From Candidatus Zixiibacteriota bacterium (GTDB lineage: Bacteria; Zixibacteria; MSB-5A5; GN15; FEB-12): a stretch of DNA of 5,243 bases. How positions within the stretch are numbered: the first letter of the stretch is position 1; each line of letters opens with the position of its first letter. Under the pieces are notes generated by a model. That model was not told the DNA's origin. It ran no database searches and saw only the letters and a program-made list of their open reading frames with translations. The translations under genes were made by a program, and so were the position numbers. Shown here piece by piece: positions 1 through 3,685 of this stretch. The stretch is taken from positions 1 to 5,243 of the forward strand of contig JAUXBO010000197.1 of NCBI GenBank assembly GCA_030619345.1, given 5' to 3'.

Positions 1-39
1 GGTTCCCGGTACAATAATGTCGTCAATACAAGATTTTGA
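1..39 (+). CDS. Possible C-terminal end of a gene entering from the left
   Basis: Reading frame 1 is open from the first base to a TGA at 37-39 and would encode the tail GSRYNNVVNTRF. A strong terminator follows about 28 bases later, which is the spacing expected at the end of a transcription unit. The terminal Phe with alternating residues upstream is loosely like the last strand of an outer-membrane beta-barrel protein, but twelve residues cannot establish a family. Frame 2 is also open here but runs through the terminator, so frame 1 is the better guess. Low confidence. Confidence 0.3.
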   Translation, partial: GSRYNNVVNTRF

Positions 40-60
40 GATTTTTGCTGATACCAAAAC

Positions 61-93
61 AAAAAAGGCGTCGAGTGGTTCGACGCTTTTTTT
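61..93. terminator. Bidirectional intrinsic terminator
   Basis: A perfect 7-bp GC-rich stem (GCGTCGA at 68-74 with TCGACGC at 80-86) closes a 5-base loop. It is flanked by six A on the left (61-66) and seven T on the right (87-93). On the plus strand it is a stem followed by a U-run; on the minus strand the A-tract becomes a U-run, so it can stop transcription both ways. It fits the end of a rightward gene at 37-39 and of a leftward micro-ORF ending at 117, and it insulates the umu operon from the left. Confidence 0.85.
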
Positions 94-116
94 GCACGTT
101 GTCAATCGCAGATGAA

Positions 117-215
117 TTATCCTTCGTGATCTACTCTGAGATCGGCCGCAATTTCTTTAATCTTCTGCAGATCACGGATCATCTCGCTCCAGCCATACCA
201 AAGCTCTTGGTTCAT
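117..215 (-). CDS. Possible 32-residue micro-protein, unknown function
   Basis: On the minus strand an ATG at 215 opens 32 codons ending in TAA at 117-119, about 30 bases before the bidirectional terminator. The product begins MNQELWYGWSEMIRDL and continues as a charged, probably amphipathic helix (QKIKEIAADL) with an aromatic N-terminal patch of two Trp and one Tyr. The frame is closed upstream by TGA at 234-236, so no longer protein is possible. I see no convincing Shine-Dalgarno sequence. Its support is the terminator placement and protein-like composition. It could equally be the decayed end of an older gene. I recognise no family. Confidence 0.3.
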   Translation of the reverse strand: MNQELWYGWSEMIRDLQKIKEIAADLRVDHEG

Positions 216-230
216 AATGTCGATTTTGTG

Positions 231-249
231 AGATCAAAGTGATTGATCT
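231..249. promoter_or_regulatory. 19-bp palindrome upstream of the umu operon, candidate operator
   Basis: Arms AGATCAA (231-237) and TTGATCT (243-249) are perfect inverted repeats around the 5-base spacer AGTGA. The site lies 42 bases before the umuD-like start and 16 bases upstream of the leftward micro-ORF start, where a repressor of either could bind. It does not match the LexA boxes I know from enteric bacteria, Gram-positives, alphaproteobacteria or Geobacter. A 7-bp-arm palindrome is not rare by chance in 5 kb, so only its position makes it notable. I could not find a clean -35/-10 pair beside it. Confidence 0.3.
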
Positions 250-290
250 AAGTTGATAGTTAAACAAATTAATAGGGAAGATCACAATAT

Positions 291-665
291 TTGGATTGGG
301 AGAGCATGGTAAAAGACAGACAAAAAAACGGATCGGTCCGGCGTTCGCGGGTAACCGGGTTTCCGTCGCCGGCAGATGACTTTTTGGAAAGCCGACTTGA
401 TCTAAACGAACTTCTGGTTGAACATCCGGCTGCCACTTTTTTTATGAGAGCAGATGAGGCTAACGCTGATCTTGCAATTGAGAGAGAGGATATCCTAATT
501 GTTGATCGATCACTGGAAGCTGTATCCGGAAGTCTTGTTGTAGCTGTCTCCGAAGGCGAATTATGTCTGCATCGACTAAGTTTGGGCAAATCGGATGTGG
601 AATCACTTGAGGTCTGGGGTGTGGTCCGGACGGTTATTCATAGCTTCGTTGGATTTTGCGGATGA
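291..665 (+). CDS. umuD: UmuD-like protein lacking the Ser-Lys catalytic dyad
   Basis: This is a homologue of UmuD, the S24/LexA-type accessory subunit of DNA polymerase V, which normally cleaves itself on RecA-ssDNA filaments. The family signature is clear: GFPSPADDFLE (residues 23-33), LDLNELLVEHPAATFF (36-51), DILIVD (67-72) and VWGVV (108-112). The stretch matching the E. coli GDSM nucleophile motif reads EANA (56-59), and the stretch holding the catalytic Lys reads LHRL (93-96), so Ser is replaced by Asn or Ala and Lys by His. About 16 residues before VWGVV, the P-x-N-x-x-Y region of UmuD, are also missing. The frame is intact and its TGA overlaps the umuC ATG, which argues for a translated, possibly structural subunit. 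The start is TTG 291 with GGGAAG ten bases upstream; ATG 306 is an alternative with closer GGGAG. Family is near certain, activity loss well supported, residual role unknown. Confidence 0.85.
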   Translation: MDWESMVKDRQKNGSVRRSRVTGFPSPADDFLESRLDLNELLVEHPAATFFMRADEANADLAIEREDILIVDRSLEAVSGSLVVAVSEGELCLHRLSLGKSDVESLEVWGVVRTVIHSFVGFCG

Positions 666-1972
666 CTGACAAAATCAAGAAAGGCTCCTGTGAGCATATT
701 TTTGGGCTGGTGGACTGCAACAATTTTTTCGCATCATGTGAACGACTTTTTGAACCCAGCCTGCACGGGAAAGCGGTCGTAGTCTTGTCCAACAATGACG
801 GAGTTATTGTGGCCAGATCAAACGAAGCCAAAGCGCTCGGAATCGGTATGGCCGAGCCGCTGTTTAAGTGGCGGAAAGTCATAGAGAAAAATAAAGTCGC
901 TGTTCTTTCATCTAATTACTCATTGTACGGAGATATCTCTGGTCGCGTTTTCTCGGTTTTGAGTCAGTTTTCTCCAGCCGTCGAAGTTTATTCCATTGAT
1001 GAGGCCTTTCTCGACCTGACCGGTATGGAGTTGGTCGGGGGAGATCACAGTCTGATCAAGTACGGTCGGTATATTCGCCAGACAGTCGATAGATGGACCG
1101 GAATTCCGGTCTCAATCGGCATCGCTCCCACTCGAACCCTGGCCAAGCTCGCCAACCATGTTGCTAAGAAAGATGAATCGAGGGGTGGCGTGGTCAGTTT
1201 TTTGGATAGATCAGAGATTGAGAAGTACATTGGTAGTTTGCAGGTATTGGCGGTATGGGGAATCGGTCCGGCATCAGCGGAGAAATTGAATCGGAAGGGA
1301 ATCTCCACCGTTGCTCGATTTATCGGGCTTCCCGAAACGACCGTGGAGAGCATGATGGGGATTGTCGGGGTCAAAGTTCAGCGCGAACTGCGAGGAATCT
1401 CCTGCGGCGAGATGCATTCGGACTTCGTGATACGTAAGACAATTACCTGTTCTCGCTCTTTTGTAGAGCCAATCGATTCGTATGAGGAAATCCGACGTCG
1501 TCTGACCTCGTATGTGTCGACCGCCGCATCAAAACTCCGGGCGCAGAGTTCGTTGGTCGGCATAATAACGGTTCACATTTCAACCAGCCCGTTCGATAAA
1601 CAGCAGCGACTCTATTCTAAGAGTCTGCCGATTAGATTGCCGTCGCCCAGTGATGACACGGTAGTCCTTATTCGTCAGATGGAAGTTGGACTCAAAAAGA
1701 TATTTATACCGCAACTTCCATACAAGAAAGCCGGGATAGTTCTTTCGGAATTTAGCAATCAATCGGAGTGCCAGGCTGATCTTTTTGACTCCAACAAATC
1801 TTCAGAAAAGTCCGGTCGCCTGATGAAGGTAATCGATAGTCTGAACGATAGGATCGGCTCTGGAACTATGCAGCTGGCGGCCTCTCTTACAAGTCGTCGT
1901 CTTATCCCCGAAATCTCGCACAGGTCTGGGAGTTACACGACTCGCTGGTCGGAGTTGAAGCGTATTCGGTAG
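662..1972 (+). CDS. umuC: Y-family translesion DNA polymerase UmuC (Pol V catalytic subunit)
   Basis: This 436-residue protein is close to the family's usual 420-440. It inserts nucleotides opposite DNA lesions at low fidelity, normally together with UmuD' and RecA. Catalytic carboxylates are visible as D18 in GLVDCNNFF and D113-E114 in YSIDEAFLDL. Further landmarks are VLSNNDGVIVARSNEAKALGI (41-61), SNYSLYGDIS (84-93), IGIAPTRTLAKLANHVAKK (152-170), a helix-hairpin-helix-like VWGIGPASAEKL (198-209), a QADLF beta-clamp motif (371-375) in the usual QLNLF position, and the C-terminal YTTRWSEL (425-432) of the DUF4113 region. ATG at 662 overlaps the umuD-like TGA (ATGA, 662-665), implying translational coupling; an in-frame TTG at 656 is less likely. 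The steric-gate position, Tyr in E. coli UmuC, is F23 here. No key residue is missing, so the polymerase should be active. No terminator separates it from the convergent gene 15 bases away. Confidence 0.97.
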   Translation: MTDKIKKGSCEHIFGLVDCNNFFASCERLFEPSLHGKAVVVLSNNDGVIVARSNEAKALGIGMAEPLFKWRKVIEKNKVAVLSSNYSLYGDISGRVFSVLSQFSPAVEVYSIDEAFLDLTGMELVGGDHSLIKYGRYIRQTVDRWTGIPVSIGIAPTRTLAKLANHVAKKDESRGGVVSFLDRSEIEKYIGSLQVLAVWGIGPASAEKLNRKGISTVARFIGLPETTVESMMGIVGVKVQRELRGISCGEMHSDFVIRKTITCSRSFVEPIDSYEEIRRRLTSYVSTAASKLRAQSSLVGIITVHISTSPFDKQQRLYSKSLPIRLPSPSDDTVVLIRQMEVGLKKIFIPQLPYKKAGIVLSEFSNQSECQADLFDSNKSSEKSGRLMKVIDSLNDRIGSGTMQLAASLTSRRLIPEISHRSGSYTTRWSELKRIR

Positions 1973-1987
1973 GAGAGAACAGACACT

Positions 1988-2791
1988 CTACTCAGGTACC
2001 CCCAGCGGCATTATCAATAGACCAGCTTCGTGAGTGCCGTCGATCTCCAGCAGGGCATTGAGTCTATCGTCGTTGAAGGCTCCAACGGCAACCGTACCCA
2101 GCCCCAGTTCGGCCGCTTGCAGGTAGATGTTCTGACAAATAGCGCCCGCTTCCATGTAAATATATCGGTAACCGCGATCAGCGTATTTCTGGGTCATCCG
2201 TTCAAAGCGGGACGTGATGACAATTGCCGCCGGTGAATTACCGACTGATTCCTGTTTATTGGATGCTGCGTGCAGTTGTTTATTGAAGTCGCCTTTCTTC
2301 AACAGTATGAGACTCGAGTCCCTCGTCTGGAAATGGTAGAGTCCTTCGGTCAGACCCTCAACATGCGAAGCGATTAAGTATATCTCCATCGGATACAGGG
2401 CGCCCCCCGAGGGGATCGAATGGTGCGCATATCCGCCGCGATTGCTGGTCAGGCCATAAGCGGAAAGCAGCATACGACTGATTTGCTCAAGGCTAAGAGA
2501 CTGAGCAGCGAAATGACGAACAGAGCGCCGTATTACAATCAAGTCGCCCAGGTTGGCCGCGGGTATCTCAGGCACCGTTAGTTTTATGCGGAGGAGACTA
2601 TCATCGTATTGCTTAAACTCCGGCTGTGGCGATCCGAACCCGATCGCATCACTTTTGATACCGTTGTCTCCGAACCCGGTCTCGAAATGGAATCTCGGTC
2701 CTATTGACATGGCTGGTTCATCAGCGGAGGGGATTGATGCAAACAACATGATAACACTCACTATAATGATGGTTAATATCAGATATCTCAT
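1988..2791 (-). CDS. Secreted SagB-type nitroreductase-family flavoprotein
   Basis: This 267-residue protein belongs to the SagB/ThcOx branch of the FMN-dependent nitroreductase fold, which uses bound FMN for hydride transfer. Residues 3-19 are a strongly hydrophobic Sec signal (LILTIIIVSVIMLF), with probable cleavage after PSA near residue 23. The FMN-phosphate motif RRSVRHF lies at 88-94, the SagB-type SIPSGGALYPMEIYL at 125-139, the helix YRYIYMEAGAICQNI at 208-222 and GLGTVAVGAF at 230-239; it ends MPLGVPE. Start ATG 2791 is fixed by GAGGAG six bases upstream (plus-strand 2798-2803) and by the signal peptide. A frame extension to 2875 would bury that signal and is rejected. No cyclodehydratase or precursor-peptide gene lies beside it, so azoline oxidation as in SagB is not supported; substrate unknown. 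It is divergent from the peroxiredoxin. Export is unusual for this fold, and whether it matures as a periplasmic flavoprotein is inference. Confidence 0.9.
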   Translation of the reverse strand: MRYLILTIIIVSVIMLFASIPSADEPAMSIGPRFHFETGFGDNGIKSDAIGFGSPQPEFKQYDDSLLRIKLTVPEIPAANLGDLIVIRRSVRHFAAQSLSLEQISRMLLSAYGLTSNRGGYAHHSIPSGGALYPMEIYLIASHVEGLTEGLYHFQTRDSSLILLKKGDFNKQLHAASNKQESVGNSPAAIVITSRFERMTQKYADRGYRYIYMEAGAICQNIYLQAAELGLGTVAVGAFNDDRLNALLEIDGTHEAGLLIMPLGVPE

Positions 2792-2797
2792 TTTGTG

Positions 2798-2803
2798 CTC
2801 CTC
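2798..2803 (-). promoter_or_regulatory. Shine-Dalgarno site fixing the nitroreductase start
   Basis: GAGGAG on the minus strand, six bases before ATG 2791. It supports this start over the longer open frame reaching 2875, which has no comparable site and would place about 28 polar residues ahead of the signal peptide. Confidence 0.75.
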
Positions 2804-2820
2804 GGTTAGACAGGCGGCGC

Positions 2821-2848
2821 TTGACCATCCGTATGCAGGGAGTATATT
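2821..2848 (+). promoter_or_regulatory. Sigma70-type promoter for the selenoprotein peroxiredoxin
   Basis: TTGACC (2821-2826) and TATATT (2843-2848) each match the consensus at 5 of 6 positions, with a 16-base spacer. Transcription would begin near 2855, leaving a leader of about 35 bases before ATG 2890. On the other strand TATACT (plus 2841-2846) overlaps this -10 and could serve the divergent nitroreductase, although I see no good -35 for it. Overlapping -10 elements would couple or oppose the two genes. No clear OxyR, PerR or Fur box was found. Confidence 0.6.
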
Positions 2849-2889
2849 GGATACGCTATGACATTGCCATAACATTTTTGGGAGGTATC

Positions 2890-3588
2890 ATGTCTGAGTC
2901 ATTAGGGTGTGCCCGCCCAACAGGGAAAGTCGTCGGGGCAGACGAAGAGATTGTATCCGACGAATCTATCGAAAGAAAGGAAAAAACTATGGGACTGCGT
3001 CCGGGAATGAAAGCGCCCGACTTTGAGGCACCGGCCTACCATCGGGGAGAATTCACGCAGGTAAAGTTATCCGACTCACTCGGTCATTGGGCCCTGCTCT
3101 GTTTTTATCCGGGTGATTTCACCTTTGTCTGACCGACCGAGTTAGCGGCAGTTGCCGCTTCGTATGACAAGCTCGTGGAGCTTGATGTTCACGTATACGC
3201 CTGTTCAGTCGACAGTATGTTTGTTCACAAAATGTGGGATGAGAATGAGTTGAGTAAAATGGTGGATGGCGGGATTCCGTTTCCCATGCTGGCCGACGGT
3301 GGCGGAAATCTTGGCAAAGTATACGGCGTCTATGATGAGACCGCCGGTGTCAACGTACGTGGGAGATTTCTTATCGATCCCGACGGCGTTATTCAGGCGA
3401 TAGAAATTCTTACACCGCCGGTTGGACGAAACATCCATGAGACAATCCGCCAGGTTCAGGCCTTTCAACACGTCAGAAAAACGAAAGGCGCCGAGGCTAC
3501 TCCGGCCGAATGGACACCGGGCAAGATGACTTTGAAAGTCGGTCCGGATTTGGTCGGTAAGGTCTGGGAAATCTGGAAACCGGAATAG
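2890..3588 (+). CDS. prxU: Selenocysteine-containing AhpC/Prx-type peroxiredoxin (TGA = Sec81)
   Basis: The 232-residue product reduces peroxides in the cytoplasm. The fold signature continues across an in-frame TGA at 3130-3132: FYPGDFTFV-U-PTEL, where nearly all relatives have FTFVCPTE with the peroxidatic Cys. TGA therefore very probably encodes selenocysteine (Sec81) in the P-x3-T-x2-C motif (P74, T78). The same frame runs on without other stops through YACSVDSMFVHKMW (103-116), GGIPFPMLAD (127-136), the active-site Arg region VRGRFLID (156-163) and PPVGRN (176-181). ATG 2890 follows GGGAGGT and the promoter; internal ATG 2989, at the canonical domain start MGLRPGMKAPDF, also has AAAGGA seven bases ahead. 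The 33-residue N-terminal extension carries C7 in GCARPTGK. The usual C-terminal resolving Cys (VCP) is Thr204 (ATPAEW). Remaining Cys are C7, C71 and C105. Selenoprotein peroxiredoxins are known, for example PrxU of Eubacterium acidaminophilum. No sel genes lie in the window. Confidence 0.92.
3130..3162 (+). promoter_or_regulatory. Sec codon with bacterial SECIS-like hairpin
   Basis: Directly after UGA (3130-3132) lies a hairpin: AGCGGC (3144-3149) pairs perfectly with GCCGCU (3154-3159) around the loop AGUU (3150-3153). Below it CGA (3138-3140) pairs with UCG (3160-3162), leaving bulge GUU (3141-3143). The loop begins 17 bases after UGA. This meets the bacterial SECIS rules as I know them: a short GC-rich upper stem, a small apical loop with G among the first two bases, and about 16-37 bases between UGA and loop. 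The bulged U recalls the E. coli fdhF element. It would bind SelB carrying Sec-tRNA. The hairpin bases also encode conserved Prx residues, so pairing alone is not proof. Confidence 0.75.
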
Positions 3589-3599
3589 ATGTAACAAAT

Positions 3600-3670
3600 G
3601 TAGGTCAAAATCGATCGTGAGAGGGTTTTGACATTTTGGTGTCGAAACCCACAAGGGGATTTCGACCTAC
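3600..3670. repeat. 71-bp double palindromic element between convergent genes
   Basis: The outer arms (3600-3612 and 3658-3670) pair at 12 of 13 positions. The inner arms (3623-3633 and 3640-3650) pair at 11 of 11, counting one G-T, around a 6-base loop. Each half is also a hairpin on its own: GTCAAAA (3604-3610) with TTTTGAC (3626-3632), and GTCGAAA (3641-3647) with TTTCGAC (3660-3666). It starts 11 bases after the peroxiredoxin stop and ends 15 bases before the convergent dehydrogenase stop. It resembles an intergenic REP/ERIC-like mobile palindrome and may act as a two-way transcript end, although there is no U-run. Confidence 0.8.
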
Positions 3671-3685
3671 CTGTTGGCCATGCTT

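Noticed and set aside
36..242. Rightward 68-codon open frame
   Set aside because: It runs straight through the strong terminator hairpin at 61-93, its start has no good ribosome site, and the product shows no family features.
269..589. Leftward open frame opposite the umuD-like gene, and similar antisense frames at 634-882, 1045-1374, 1378-1563 and 1580-1762
   Set aside because: They lie opposite recognisable, conserved umuD/umuC coding sequence and have Ser/Arg-rich or shadow-like composition.
2792..2875. 28-residue N-terminal extension of the nitroreductase
   Set aside because: It would precede the signal peptide with polar residues, lacks a ribosome site, and overlaps the divergent promoter region, while ATG 2791 has a good GAGGAG.
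2821..3132. Reading the peroxiredoxin as a truncated gene ending at TGA 3132 plus a separate gene starting at GTG 3175
   Set aside because: Both parts are in the same frame, the 14 codons between them (PTELAAVAASYDKL) are conserved family sequence, and TGA replaces precisely the catalytic Cys codon with a SECIS-like hairpin after it.
2890..3588. Peroxiredoxin as a pseudogene with a nonsense mutation
   Set aside because: Everything on both sides of TGA is intact, without frameshift or other stop, and promoter and ribosome site are strong. Decay would not be confined to the one position known to be exchanged for Sec.
3205..3654. Leftward 149-codon open frame opposite the peroxiredoxin
   Set aside because: It is antisense to strongly conserved Prx sequence and starts inside the palindromic element; no family resemblance.
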